64,000 nt of DNA from Ruegeria arenilitoris (GCF_013030985.1 NZ_WPYP01000003.1:186001-250000), one strand, 5' to 3'. Shown: positions 50,999-59,622, numbered from the stretch's first letter. Numbers and translations: made by a program. The notes: a model not told the origin generated them from the sequence alone.

Positions 50999-52050
50999 TA
51001 CTCGTTCAAAACAGCTTCGAAAGCTTCAACCGCTCTCTGGAGCTTTGACCGGTCAACCGAACTAAAGTCCTGACCAGACAAAATCCTGCACTCTCCCTTT
51101 CGCGCAGTGACTTTTGAGCCGCCCACGTGGAACTCATACTTCACGCTCTCGGCTTTCTCACGTCTCTTCCCACTACCCGGTTCAGCATCAGTATCTGCCA
51201 AGAAGGCATCCAGCGCCTCGTTTTGCTCACCGGCTGTGGATGCGCGCACCAACACATCTCTCAACCCAGCAGCTGAACCCGATGACGCTCGAAGTTTACG
51301 CGCAACCTCAACGCCAAGGTTTCTGGAGACACTCTTTGGAAACGGCAACGCACCCTCAAGTTCATTGAGCAGATAAACAAAGCTGCGAATGTAAGAGCGT
51401 TTCATCTTGTGCAGGGATGAGTAAAGCCTTCCGACCAAAGCTTCTGCATCCCCTGCCCCCAACTCTGAATCTTTGGAAGCAAGAATTGCGACTTGCGCCA
51501 TCTCCGCAAAAGTCAGGTCCTCCCGAACAACGTTCTCCTCAACCATGTCAATGTAGAGGTCGATGCGATCGCTCTGGGATTCGGCAACTCGCGCTGTAAC
51601 ACTGGAAAACCGTTCATCACCGGTCTCCTCATAAAGTTGCTTAAGAGCAGTTACTCGTCTCCAACCCTTTTTGAGCTGGAAGCGACCATCTGAATCCTTA
51701 TAAAGCTCTATGGGCTCCTTCTGGCCGCGTTCCTGAATAGAAGCCTTGAGTTCATCCATCTCATCGGAACTTGCGACGGCCGAAAGATCCAAGCGATCTC
51801 TTGGAAGATCTGTCGTATGAATTTCATTAATGCCGACCGCAACCAAAACTCGCCCCTCATCACGAGCTTTACGATACTCCTTGGCATCGGAAGCATTTTG
51901 CCGTCGCTGTTCGACACGGTTCTCAGTGCTTTCATTTAGACTGTTTGCTGTCTCGCGTACCGCAGCCCCCATTGGACCCACTTCGCGGCGGCGTGTTTTC
52001 TTGAGGTCATCTTCATCAATCGGAGTGAAGCCAAATTTATTACCGCTCAT
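50998..52050 (-). CDS. parB: Plasmid partitioning protein ParB
   Basis: 350 residues. The N-terminal ParB/Spo0J nuclease-like domain shows ELKASIQERGQKEPIELYKDSDGRFQLKKGWRRVTAL near 99-135, where GWRR replaces the common GERR. A central helical DNA-binding part (REDLTFAEMAQVAILAS near 176, then KMKRSYIRSFVYLLNEL) and a C-terminal region follow. ParB binds parS and, with ParA, segregates the replicon. Its start overlaps the parA stop by 4 bases, and two parS-like palindromes lie at its 3' end. Codon use is less GC-rich than the genes left of 49.5 kb. Confidence 0.88.
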   Translation of the reverse strand: MSGNKFGFTPIDEDDLKKTRRREVGPMGAAVRETANSLNESTENRVEQRRQNASDAKEYRKARDEGRVLVAVGINEIHTTDLPRDRLDLSAVASSDEMDELKASIQERGQKEPIELYKDSDGRFQLKKGWRRVTALKQLYEETGDERFSSVTARVAESQSDRIDLYIDMVEENVVREDLTFAEMAQVAILASKDSELGAGDAEALVGRLYSSLHKMKRSYIRSFVYLLNELEGALPFPKSVSRNLGVEVARKLRASSGSAAGLRDVLVRASTAGEQNEALDAFLADTDAEPGSGKRREKAESVKYEFHVGGSKVTARKGECRILSGQDFSSVDRSKLQRAVEAFEAVLNE

Positions 52051-53357
52051 TCTACCCGCTCCTCAACATTAGTACGCGCTTCCCAGGCCCGTAGGACGAC
52101 ATCCTTAAATTCGCTGTATGCATTATCAAAGGATTGACGCGCTCGTTTCCATGTGTCCCGAGTCATCTGTCTGTAGTCCTGCTCGTAAACAGACATCTGG
52201 AACCTACCAGATTGCTCGACGGCACGTGTCATTTCGATGGGATTTTGACAGACATCTGCCCCGAAGACGTTTTTGAAAGCATCCATCATAGCGACATGCA
52301 AAGAGTTGCTGGCTTCGAAGCGAGTCATGAGAACACGTATGTCATCGAACCTTTTAGGAAGCGTGATACCGGCATCCTGTGCAATACGGTCGAACCCGCT
52401 GGTTATGTCTTCCAAAGCATCGCCAAGCTGACCAAGATAACTCGTTGTGCTGTCATACTCCCAATAACCAGGACCAGACGGAATATAGAGAATGTCAGCG
52501 GCAAAGGCCGCATTCAAAGACTGGTAACCGATTGCCGGCGGGCAATCGAAAACAATCAAATCATATTGGTCGTCAGGCAACTCATCGAGATATCTTGCTA
52601 CGCATCCAAAAAAACTCCATGCCTTATGAATGGACCTGTACTGAGCAGACGCAAATTCAACGAAGGCCGCGTTCGCACAGCTCGGGATGATGTCGATTGT
52701 CGACCATGAAGTTTTTTGAATGAAGTCTTGTACACGTTGCGCGCCAATCGACTGAACATCTTCAGGCAACTCGTCGGCAGTAGGGTAGGGGCAATCTGCG
52801 GGATCATCATATTCGTCCGCGATCCGGTTCGCCTCACGGCAGAGATCACGGCACATAATGCCCCAGACAGTATTCCACTCTCTAACTTCAGCCAGACCCA
52901 TTGAATGCGTGAGTGTCGCCTGGGGGTCGAAATCCACCACCAGAACACGGTAACCATCAAGCGCGGCCGCATTCGCCAAGTGCTGGGCAACGACAGTTTT
53001 ACCGACACCACCCTTAAAGTTCGAAACCGCTACTCTCATAGCCCGGCCCGCCGGCCTTTGGGGCAGAAGGCTTTTACCTCTAAATCTCAGGCGCCGTCTC
53101 AACTCATTTATCTCAGCAAGTGAAAACCATCTTTGCCGTCCATCATCTTCAGTCGCGCCTTGCGGAAGAGACGGGTCTTCGGCCAATTTCTTTCTCAAGG
53201 TGTCCGCTGGGACATCAAACATGAACTGGCTAATTTCCCAGATCGAGAATGGTCGAAGCACTTTCTCGTCAGAGGGCGAGAAAGTAGCGCGGCGGACGGC
53301 AGCCTGTTGAGCCAGGCTTCGTTCGTTCATAGCTTGAAGGTCGGTGTGGTCACGCAT
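52047..53357 (-). CDS. parA: Plasmid partitioning ATPase ParA/RepA-type
   Basis: 436 residues. A roughly 105-residue N-terminal DNA-binding region (FSIWEISQFMFDVPADTLRKKL, RWFSLAEINELRRRLRFRG) precedes a Walker ATPase: deviant Walker A SNFKGGVGKTVVAQHLAN near 112-129, VLVVDFDPQATLTHSMG near 138-154, and LIVFDCPPAIGYQSLNAAFAADI near 262-284. The long N-terminal helix-turn-helix is typical of plasmid (type Ia) ParA, not the short chromosomal ParA, so it probably also represses its own operon. The divergent replicase gene lies across a 373-base repeat-containing gap. Confidence 0.9.
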   Translation of the reverse strand: MRDHTDLQAMNERSLAQQAAVRRATFSPSDEKVLRPFSIWEISQFMFDVPADTLRKKLAEDPSLPQGATEDDGRQRWFSLAEINELRRRLRFRGKSLLPQRPAGRAMRVAVSNFKGGVGKTVVAQHLANAAALDGYRVLVVDFDPQATLTHSMGLAEVREWNTVWGIMCRDLCREANRIADEYDDPADCPYPTADELPEDVQSIGAQRVQDFIQKTSWSTIDIIPSCANAAFVEFASAQYRSIHKAWSFFGCVARYLDELPDDQYDLIVFDCPPAIGYQSLNAAFAADILYIPSGPGYWEYDSTTSYLGQLGDALEDITSGFDRIAQDAGITLPKRFDDIRVLMTRFEASNSLHVAMMDAFKNVFGADVCQNPIEMTRAVEQSGRFQMSVYEQDYRQMTRDTWKRARQSFDNAYSEFKDVVLRAWEARTNVEERVE

Positions 53358-53496
53358 GGTGCTGCTCTTGTTATATCACGAATGTCTTCTAATAACGCGA
53401 TTTTTGAAAACTGCAAAACGTAAAGAATGGAATTTCCGCTTTTTCGCCTCCGAATCGGTAAAAACGGGAGGTTGTTCGCAAGCGAAGCTATGTTTT

Positions 53497-53570
53497 GGTG
53501 ACAGACGGCGATCGATTACCAGATATATGGTGACACTCGACCCTCAATAAGGTGACAGCAGAGTGTCACC
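53497..53570. other. Candidate replication origin repeats (iteron-like GGTGACA)
   Basis: In the 373-base gap between parA and the replicase, GGTGACA occurs at 53497-53503, 53529-53535 and 53551-53557, and inverted as TGTCACC at 53564-53570. The longer arms GGTGACACTC (53529-53538) and GAGTGTCACC (53561-53570) are exact inverse complements. An AT-rich tract (53575-53615) follows. This is the arrangement expected for initiator binding sites next to an unwinding region. Confidence 0.55.
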
Positions 53571-53730
53571 CATAACCTATTAACCGAATTTTCTTTTGAT
53601 TTTTAAGAAAGAGGCGGTCATCCTGTTTTTCAAAGCCCGTTGACAAACTACGGGATTTCATCACACTGAACCCAATTGATGGAATCGGTCAGCGAAACCG
53701 ATCCGCTCGAGGCACAGTGGCAGTATAAAA

Positions 53731-54429
53731 ATGGAAATAAAACGATTTACAGGATTTCAGGCCGGTTCTCAGAAGTACGATCTTTTGACTGCAATCTCTG
53801 TTGCGGGATTGAATGGCACACCTGGTTTTCAATGTTCGATGATGCGCCTCATTGCGTTGATAACGGCCCGGTACAACTGGCGCACTGATGAGCTGACGGT
53901 CGGGCAAAAAGAAATGGCTCGCCTTTGGTCCGTGGACGAACGAACCGTCAAGCGGGAAGTTAAGCGATTGACGGATTCTAATATACTTCTCCAGCTTAGG
54001 CCTGGGGTTAGAGGTCGCGTTGCAGCGTACCGACTCAACTACGCCCAAATTTACCGTTTGAGCGAACCGGTTTGGCAAAATGTTGGTTCTGATTTTGTGC
54101 AGCGCATGGAGACACAAACCCCAAAACCAACCGAAAAGGTTGTTCATGTTCAGTTTGGCCAAGAAAGACCAGTAGCTGTTGAACATGAGGGACAAGACCT
54201 TCAGGATCCGTGGGGCAGGGCGCTTCGGCGCCTATCAGAATCTGAAGCATTATTGTTTAAAAGTTGGTATCGCGAACTCAAATTTGTTGAAACGCAAGAT
54301 CAGACGATCACCTTGCGCGCACCCAGCAAGTTCATCGCGCAATATATTCAGTCTCACCATTTGAAGCCTTTACTTGGAGCGATCCAACTTGAGTTTGGAG
54401 GAATTCAAAAGGTCTGTTTAGTCGACTAG
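53731..54429 (+). CDS. Plasmid replication initiator with C-terminal DnaA N-domain-like region (DnaA-like replicase)
   Basis: 232 residues. Residues 1-110 hold a winged helix typical of replication initiators (ELTVGQKEMARLWSVDERTVKREVKRLTDSNIL). The C-terminal 75 residues (WGRALRRLSESEALLFKSWYRELKF, TITLRAPSKFIAQYIQSHHLKPLL) closely follow the DnaA domain I pattern W..cl..L...e...F..W...l with an APxxF strand-helix. This is the DnaA-like replicase type known from Roseobacter plasmids. It is divergent from parAB across the repeat gap. The ATG at 53731 has no strong ribosome-binding site. Confidence 0.8.
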   Translation: MEIKRFTGFQAGSQKYDLLTAISVAGLNGTPGFQCSMMRLIALITARYNWRTDELTVGQKEMARLWSVDERTVKREVKRLTDSNILLQLRPGVRGRVAAYRLNYAQIYRLSEPVWQNVGSDFVQRMETQTPKPTEKVVHVQFGQERPVAVEHEGQDLQDPWGRALRRLSESEALLFKSWYRELKFVETQDQTITLRAPSKFIAQYIQSHHLKPLLGAIQLEFGGIQKVCLVD

Positions 54430-54484
54430 CAATGTAGTTTTTGAAGTCCGAACGCTGTGCATTGAGACCCGAAATAGGCTGATG

Positions 54485-55492
54485 TCAGCCGTTGAGGTCC
54501 GTCTCGAACATGCCAATCGTTTTCAAAATTTCATCGAACGAAGGGGTATCCCCGACTATCATCTCCTGCATCCCAGCATAGTCTCGGCGCAGAGCAGCTT
54601 CCAGTTCAGGATTCGGTAACAGTTTTAAGTATCCGGGCCTGGCATTTTCGTAGTTGGCCCAAGCTGCTTTGAAGAAGACGGACTTATGGTGTGCAACTTG
54701 ATCCAGCAAGTCGATCTGTTCGAGAGCACGAGAATGAGTCTCGTGGGTGATAAGCTGAGCCATATCGTAGTAATGGCGCGACATTCGGTCTGCCAAAGGC
54801 TTGGTGATGTCTTGATGGTAAAGCATGTGAAGGATCGTTGCTTTTTCCCAGAATGTGCGCTCAACGCCCAGGACTTTTACGTCAACGTTGCCAGCGCCCA
54901 GCAGGTCTGGAAAGGCCTGATGCAGATAAGGTGATATTCTGCAGGTCTCCGCTGGAAGGTGAACCCCACGAGCGCCAAACTCGAACCGCACGACCGGCTG
55001 AATGTAACTGCTATCTGCACTCGTCTTAGATGGGTAGGCGAATAGCAGAGTTTGCGCATCACTAGGATCGACCAAGAGGGAATAGTCTTGTTCCAGCGCG
55101 CGGCCAAACTTGACATTGGTTTCTTTCAGAAGCGGACCAGAGACTACACTTGCGACAGCATCCTGAAGCTCTTGCAGCAGTTGTTTTTGTTTTTTGCCTG
55201 AAAGGGCAGGGTGCTCGGGGTCACGTTCGCCCTCGAATCCAAGCTGCGCTCGGTCGAGTGACAGATCCACGTCTTCCGAGAACCGATGGATGATGTCATA
55301 GGCCTTAGATAGCGATGTCCCGCCCTTGAAGATCATGTGAGTGCCAAAAGAGGGCAGGGCGAATAGATGTTTCAGCGACCAGCAGACCCAGAAATCCTTC
55401 TCAACAATTGCCTTGGACATACCAAGCTTTGCGGCCGTTTCCTGAAACGCTTCTTCACGGTTCTTTGGAGTATCGTTGGCAAACTGGTCCAA
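54485..55492 (-). CDS. abiEii: AbiEii-type nucleotidyltransferase toxin
   Basis: 335 residues of the AbiEii/MenT-like nucleotidyltransferase superfamily. The core motif FKGGTSLSKAYDIIHRFSEDVDLSLDR near 57-83 holds the GGTSLxK and the DxD metal site, and ERTFWEKATILHMLYH near 211-226 is the second conserved block. Such toxins modify tRNA or another target with a nucleotide and cause growth arrest or phage abortive infection. The start is TTG at 55492, 2 bases after the antitoxin stop. The pair should be co-transcribed and may stabilise the replicon. Confidence 0.88.
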   Translation of the reverse strand: MDQFANDTPKNREEAFQETAAKLGMSKAIVEKDFWVCWSLKHLFALPSFGTHMIFKGGTSLSKAYDIIHRFSEDVDLSLDRAQLGFEGERDPEHPALSGKKQKQLLQELQDAVASVVSGPLLKETNVKFGRALEQDYSLLVDPSDAQTLLFAYPSKTSADSSYIQPVVRFEFGARGVHLPAETCRISPYLHQAFPDLLGAGNVDVKVLGVERTFWEKATILHMLYHQDITKPLADRMSRHYYDMAQLITHETHSRALEQIDLLDQVAHHKSVFFKAAWANYENARPGYLKLLPNPELEAALRRDYAGMQEMIVGDTPSFDEILKTIGMFETDLNG

Positions 55493-55494
55493 GA

Positions 55495-56091
55495 TCAGAC
55501 CCGTGCCACGATTTGCTGCACTACCGGGTGCATCCAGGCCGGTACATATCTACTTTGTTTTGCGAGCAATGCGCGGTCCTTAACGTCCAGATTGCGGGCC
55601 AGCGTGTCGACAATACTGCTATCCACCCGGTTTTTGCCAACATAGCGTAACGCCTGAAAAACGGCGCCGGTTTTCTGGCCTGCGCCAACTAGCGTTTTGG
55701 ATGATGCATTTCGGAACTGGATGACTTGTCGACCAACTGTCTTGGTGCGGGTCGGGCCGTCGGTCATATAAGTCGGCTTGGACGGCACTTGGGTCGACAG
55801 TCCCAACTGGTTGGCTGCCATGGCAGGGGAGGGCTGTAGAACCTGATTGTCTTTGCGTGCAATCGCTTTGGCAATGTCATCGGCTGACGGAGACAAAAGC
55901 CCTAATCGGGCGCTCTTTCTCGGATAGTCATAGAGCCCACGCGTTAACCGTCGGATCATCCCTTGATCCGCCAAACGCGACAATGCCTGATCCACGCTTG
56001 CGCGGGAGCCAATATCCAGAAAGTCGGTTGGCGCAAAGATAGCGCCCCGGCCTTTTCCGATGATGCGTTGTCTAATCGATGAGGTGATCAT
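55495..56091 (-). CDS. AbiEi-like antitoxin / DUF6088 family regulator
   Basis: 198 residues. An N-terminal winged helix (SRASVDQALSRLADQGMIRRLTRGLYDYPR, about 35-64) and a C-terminal domain with a conserved VIQFRNASSKTLVG match the AbiEi/DUF6088 antitoxin group, which binds its own promoter. I chose the ATG at 56091 (MITSSIRQRII) because AAGGAG lies 6-11 bases upstream and the promoter-like repeat sits just before it; the frame also opens at 56133 but without a ribosome-binding site. First gene of the pair. Confidence 0.82.
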   Translation of the reverse strand: MITSSIRQRIIGKGRGAIFAPTDFLDIGSRASVDQALSRLADQGMIRRLTRGLYDYPRKSARLGLLSPSADDIAKAIARKDNQVLQPSPAMAANQLGLSTQVPSKPTYMTDGPTRTKTVGRQVIQFRNASSKTLVGAGQKTGAVFQALRYVGKNRVDSSIVDTLARNLDVKDRALLAKQSRYVPAWMHPVVQQIVARV

Positions 56092-56102
56092 AGCTTTCTC
56101 CT

Positions 56103-56132
56103 TGTCAGATAATATAGTACTTTTTTCTGACA
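56103..56132 (-). promoter_or_regulatory. Operator-like inverted repeat in the AbiE-type promoter
   Basis: TGTCAGA (56103-56109) and TCTGACA (56126-56132) are exact inverse complements, with an AT-rich spacer that reads TACTATATTAT on the minus strand and could hold the -10. AbiEi antitoxins are known to repress through such repeats. Confidence 0.55.
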
Positions 56133-56233
56133 TACAAGTTAGGAGAATATCTGGGTGATTTTGTAAGTTGGGCGGGTAGCGGACGTTCGCTGCATCTGCG
56201 AGAGCAACTCCTCCAAACTGTGAAAGCGGTCAT

Positions 56234-56458
56234 TTACATTCGAGAGTGCAGTATCTTCCAAACTGAAGGCGCGCGGTAGTGTTTATTCCGGCGCAGTACA
56301 TATCTGCGTCGTTCACGGATCAATCCGATAGCGCCCGCCTGGCCAGGCACCATTTCTGGCTTGTATTCGACCATATCGGCCATCAGGATCACAGCAAGAC
56401 GGCTTCGCATGCGAGCAACTTGGTCCGTTAAATAAATGTTGTCATGTTGGATCAACAT
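56234..56458 (-). pseudogene. Remnant of a class III adenylate/guanylate cyclase gene
   Basis: A 74-codon frame whose centre reads RSRLAVILMADMVEYKPEM, like the start of class III cyclase catalytic domains (RRLAAILAADMVGYSRLM), followed by GAIGLIRERRRYVL like the next helix. It then ends at residue 74, where an intact gene would continue for hundreds of residues; no further cyclase sequence was found on either side. The frame lies in the otherwise empty stretch 56134-56647. I read it as a decayed fragment left by rearrangement. Confidence 0.5.
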
Positions 56459-56647
56459 TCGATCTGGACGCAGATCGGATATCGTTCACACGCTTTGTGG
56501 ATTTCTGCTTCCTTGTACAAGGGCCAACCTGTTTGATCCGATTGGACAGTGGAAACTGGAATCTGCACTCTTACGTGAAAGCAGTGTTCACTGGTGGGTC
56601 GCGAACGCCTCTTGATCTGGCCAAGAACGCACCGATGGGAGGCAAGA

Positions 56648-57673
56648 ATGACCAAACCGACACTTGATCACATTATGAACGTTGCATCGGGCTATGGTGT
56701 GTCGCGTGTTTTGCTGGCAGCAACCGGGGCTGGTCTATTTGGCCGGTTGGCGCAAGGTGGCATGACGCTGTCCGAAATCCGCGCGGCTTATAACCTGCGG
56801 GAACGCCCGGCTATGGATATGTTGGATTTGCTCGTCTCGGTGCAACTTCTCAACCGTACAGGCGATGGGCCGAGCGCCGTTTACAGCAATACTGACGAAA
56901 CAGAAACATACCTTGATCCCGCCAAACCCGGATACATTGGCGGCATCCTGGAGCTTTGGGACAAGCGCAACTATCGATACTGGGATACGATCTTTGAGGC
57001 CGCGCAGACGGGCGAAGCTCAGAACGAAAGCAAAACTAAGGAAACCGGTTTCTTTGAAACGCTTTACGCCAAACCCGCGCGGTTAGAAGCCTTCATGGCG
57101 GCCATGAACGGATCGTCGCTGCATGCCTTTGCGGAATTGGCGCGTGCCTTTCCTTTCGAAAACTATCAAAGCGTGACAGATATCGGTGGTGCGGACGCGC
57201 TGCTTTCGCGTCTGTTGGCCAGGGCGCGCGATCACCTTACTTGTGCTTCGTTCGATCTGCCTAAAGTCAATGCGATCGCTCAGAGACGCGTGGTGGAAGA
57301 TAATCTTGAACACCGCATTACATGTGTGTCTGGCGACTTTTTCCAGGATCATTTTCCACCTGCAGATGTGGTCACTATGGGCATGATCCTGCACGATTGG
57401 GATCTGGAGCAGAAACATCACCTGATCCGAAAGGCATATGAGACGCTTCAGCCTGGCGGCGCCTTTATCGTGATTGAAGCCCTCATCGACGACGCACGGC
57501 GTGAAAACACCTATGGGTTGTTCATGTCTCTGACCATGTTGATGGAGTTCGGCGACCGCGCCTTTGATTTTAGCGCTGCGGAGTTTGAATCTTGGGCGCG
57601 AGAGATCGGCTTCAAACGGTTTGAAACTTTTTCGCTAACCGGAATCACACGCGCAGTCGTGGCGTACAAATGA
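56648..57673 (+). CDS. O-methyltransferase family 2 (SAM-dependent)
   Basis: 341 residues. An N-terminal dimerisation/winged-helix domain (LLAATGAGLFGRLAQGGMTLSEIRAAYNL, about 20-48) precedes a class I methyltransferase fold: motif I YQSVTDIGGADALLSRLLARA near 175-195 (DIGGADA replaces the usual DVGGGxG), FDLPKVNAIAQRR, and FPPADVVTMGMILHDWDLEQKHHLIRKAYETLQPGG near 236-271 with catalytic-type His. Family members methylate small-molecule hydroxyls in natural product or carotenoid pathways; the substrate is unknown. I chose the ATG at 56648 with GGAGGC before it. Confidence 0.85.
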   Translation: MTKPTLDHIMNVASGYGVSRVLLAATGAGLFGRLAQGGMTLSEIRAAYNLRERPAMDMLDLLVSVQLLNRTGDGPSAVYSNTDETETYLDPAKPGYIGGILELWDKRNYRYWDTIFEAAQTGEAQNESKTKETGFFETLYAKPARLEAFMAAMNGSSLHAFAELARAFPFENYQSVTDIGGADALLSRLLARARDHLTCASFDLPKVNAIAQRRVVEDNLEHRITCVSGDFFQDHFPPADVVTMGMILHDWDLEQKHHLIRKAYETLQPGGAFIVIEALIDDARRENTYGLFMSLTMLMEFGDRAFDFSAAEFESWAREIGFKRFETFSLTGITRAVVAYK

Positions 57674-57967
57674 ACGACCGAGTGTAACAAAGACTGTATA
57701 TCACCATAACCCCAGCCCGTACCCGTTGGCGAAGAGGCGATCATTCGACCGCCGCAGATGGTTCTGGGGAACGTATCTTTCAAGTTGTTGCTATCTGTTG
57801 ATTGAGGTTGCACTCATTCATTTCATGACTGGCTCGACGGAGGTCGCGCCCTTACTTCTCCGCAGCCCAAGGCCCTCACAAAAAATCGCCTGTATTTTCA
57901 CCGCTGGTTACCCAGCCTAGGAAAAAATCCTGGGCGAACAGGTTCAATGCGTCTTGGCTGGTCGATC
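57674..57967. other. Gap with no recognised gene
   Basis: 294 bases between convergent ends of the O-methyltransferase and the GMC oxidoreductase. Short open frames exist on both strands but none has a ribosome-binding site, a family match or typical codon use. An imperfect CCTAGG-AAAAAA-TCCTGG hairpin near 57915-57933 may act in termination. Confidence 0.5.
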
Positions 57968-59566
57968 CTAATCCATTTGAGCCAGTTGTGCCGAAATGGC
58001 TTCCGATGCCCGAAGCGCTAAGGCCGCGATTGTTAGTGTCGGGTTGGCTGTGCCGCCAGAGGGAAAAACCGCAGAACCCACGACGAATAGGTTAGTGGTG
58101 TCGAAGCTGCGCAAGTTCTCGTCCAGTACCGCTGTCTTTGGATCAGTTCCCATCCGTACCGTACCCATAATGTGGCCCGCACCTCTAGCCGCGGGATCAT
58201 GGCCAATTTCTGATGCGCCCATCGCGCTAAAGATGTCTGTATGCGCAGCCTCGGCCGCTTTAAGCCCGGCTTTGGTGTAAGGGTCGATGCTGAAAAAGAT
58301 GCTGACTTCGGGCATGCCGTTTTCGTCACGACGGTCCGGATCCAGGGTCACGCGATTTTCCTGTACCGGAAGTTGTTCGACCATGGAGGATATTTCGATC
58401 TGCCGAGAAGTTGCATCAAAGATTGCTTGATCCAACGCTGGACCCCGCAACCCTTTGGCGATGAGATGCTTTACATTTGAGAAGGGCGCGTGCTTGGACC
58501 AAGCCTGACCCTGGTTGCCTATTTCAATCAAAAGCGCGGCGTGATCGGAGCGAAACGCCCCATCTCTCAGGGTGTCACACGTTGAGGTGATGAGTGGACC
58601 TCGAAATGGCCACACGGGCTCTGGTGCCATGGCCCAGCTGAGTTTCACCGGATGGTCCATCAGGTTGCGGCCGACCTGATCGGATGAGTTGGCCAATCCG
58701 CCGGGCGCGCGCTCCTGCGCAGAATTCAGCATCAACCTTGGTGTTTCAATGCCATTTGCGGCCAGGACGACAATCTTCGAACGCGCGTGGCCGCTGGTAC
58801 CATCAGAACGCCGATATTCGACCGACTTGATGATCCCAGCTTCATCAAGATGAAGCATAGTCGCCGTTGTCTCTGGGAAAAGGACCGCACCGGCAGCTTC
58901 GGCTTTGGCGACATGGACCGTCGCATCATATTTCGCCTGAATCGGACATAGAGGAATACAGGATGCGCTTCCGCAACAAGCGGGCCGGTCGGCATGAGAA
59001 ATGGAATTGCGAGCCTGTGGTGCGGCCAAAAACTCATATGGGCTGCCCGTCAGTGCCGCGGCGGCTTTCTGGTCAAGGTATGACTGTGGGATCGGTGGCA
59101 TAGGATATGGAGAGGAACGCGGCGACCCGCGATCGTTATTACTGTCGCCGGACGCCCCCAACTCACGCTCTGCCCACCCATAGTAGGGCTCCAATACCTC
59201 GTAACTGAGCGGCCAATCCTCTCCCAAGCCATAGGTCGTGCGGAGCTTAAAATCTTGCGGCAGAAATCTTGGTATGCTGCCCAACCAATGCCAAGTGGTG
59301 CCGCCAACCGCCTTAAGATAGTCTGATTGGAAAGACTGTGGGCCGGTCTGGCGGTAAATTGTCTCTCGTCCAGTGGTATTTTTGTAGGATGGGACCGTAT
59401 CCGCAGGATAAGGGCTAGCCAAGTCTTTCACGGCTGCGCTCAAGAATTTACTGTAGGCGTCACTGCGTTCGATACGCGGACCAGTCTCAAAAATGACGAC
59501 GCGCAGGCCTTGTGATGCCAGCTCAGACGCCGTGAGCGCCCCGGCAACGCCAGAGCCGATGACCAA
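57968..59566 (-). CDS. GMC oxidoreductase, gluconate/sorbitol dehydrogenase-like flavoprotein subunit
   Basis: 532 residues from the first standard start codon, TTG at 59566. FAD-binding VIGSGVAGALTASELASQG, the Cys-rich PACCGSASCIPLCPIQAKYDATVHVAK near 200 (iron-sulfur type in gluconate 2-, fructose- and sorbitol dehydrogenases), and C-terminal GHIMGTVRMGTDP with FVVGSAVFPSGGTANPTLT (catalytic His and Asn) are clear. Starting at TTG would trim the first beta strand. The frame continues upstream without ATG/GTG to a GTC at 59599, which lies 7 bases after AAAGGAG and gives ATAVDIEADILVIGSG. Partner small subunit gene lies just upstream. Confidence 0.85.
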   Translation of the reverse strand: MVIGSGVAGALTASELASQGLRVVIFETGPRIERSDAYSKFLSAAVKDLASPYPADTVPSYKNTTGRETIYRQTGPQSFQSDYLKAVGGTTWHWLGSIPRFLPQDFKLRTTYGLGEDWPLSYEVLEPYYGWAERELGASGDSNNDRGSPRSSPYPMPPIPQSYLDQKAAAALTGSPYEFLAAPQARNSISHADRPACCGSASCIPLCPIQAKYDATVHVAKAEAAGAVLFPETTATMLHLDEAGIIKSVEYRRSDGTSGHARSKIVVLAANGIETPRLMLNSAQERAPGGLANSSDQVGRNLMDHPVKLSWAMAPEPVWPFRGPLITSTCDTLRDGAFRSDHAALLIEIGNQGQAWSKHAPFSNVKHLIAKGLRGPALDQAIFDATSRQIEISSMVEQLPVQENRVTLDPDRRDENGMPEVSIFFSIDPYTKAGLKAAEAAHTDIFSAMGASEIGHDPAARGAGHIMGTVRMGTDPKTAVLDENLRSFDTTNLFVVGSAVFPSGGTANPTLTIAALALRASEAISAQLAQMD

Positions 59567-59622
59567 AATGTCCGCTTCGATATCGACTGCAGTAGCGACG
59601 GGGCTTCTCCTTTCTTATGAGC

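Noticed and set aside
57726..57920. A 64-codon plus-strand frame with a hydrophobic middle after the O-methyltransferase, considered as a small peptide precursor
   Set aside because: TTG start without a ribosome-binding site, no leader-type cleavage site and an unusual codon mix; not supported as a precursor for the exporter.
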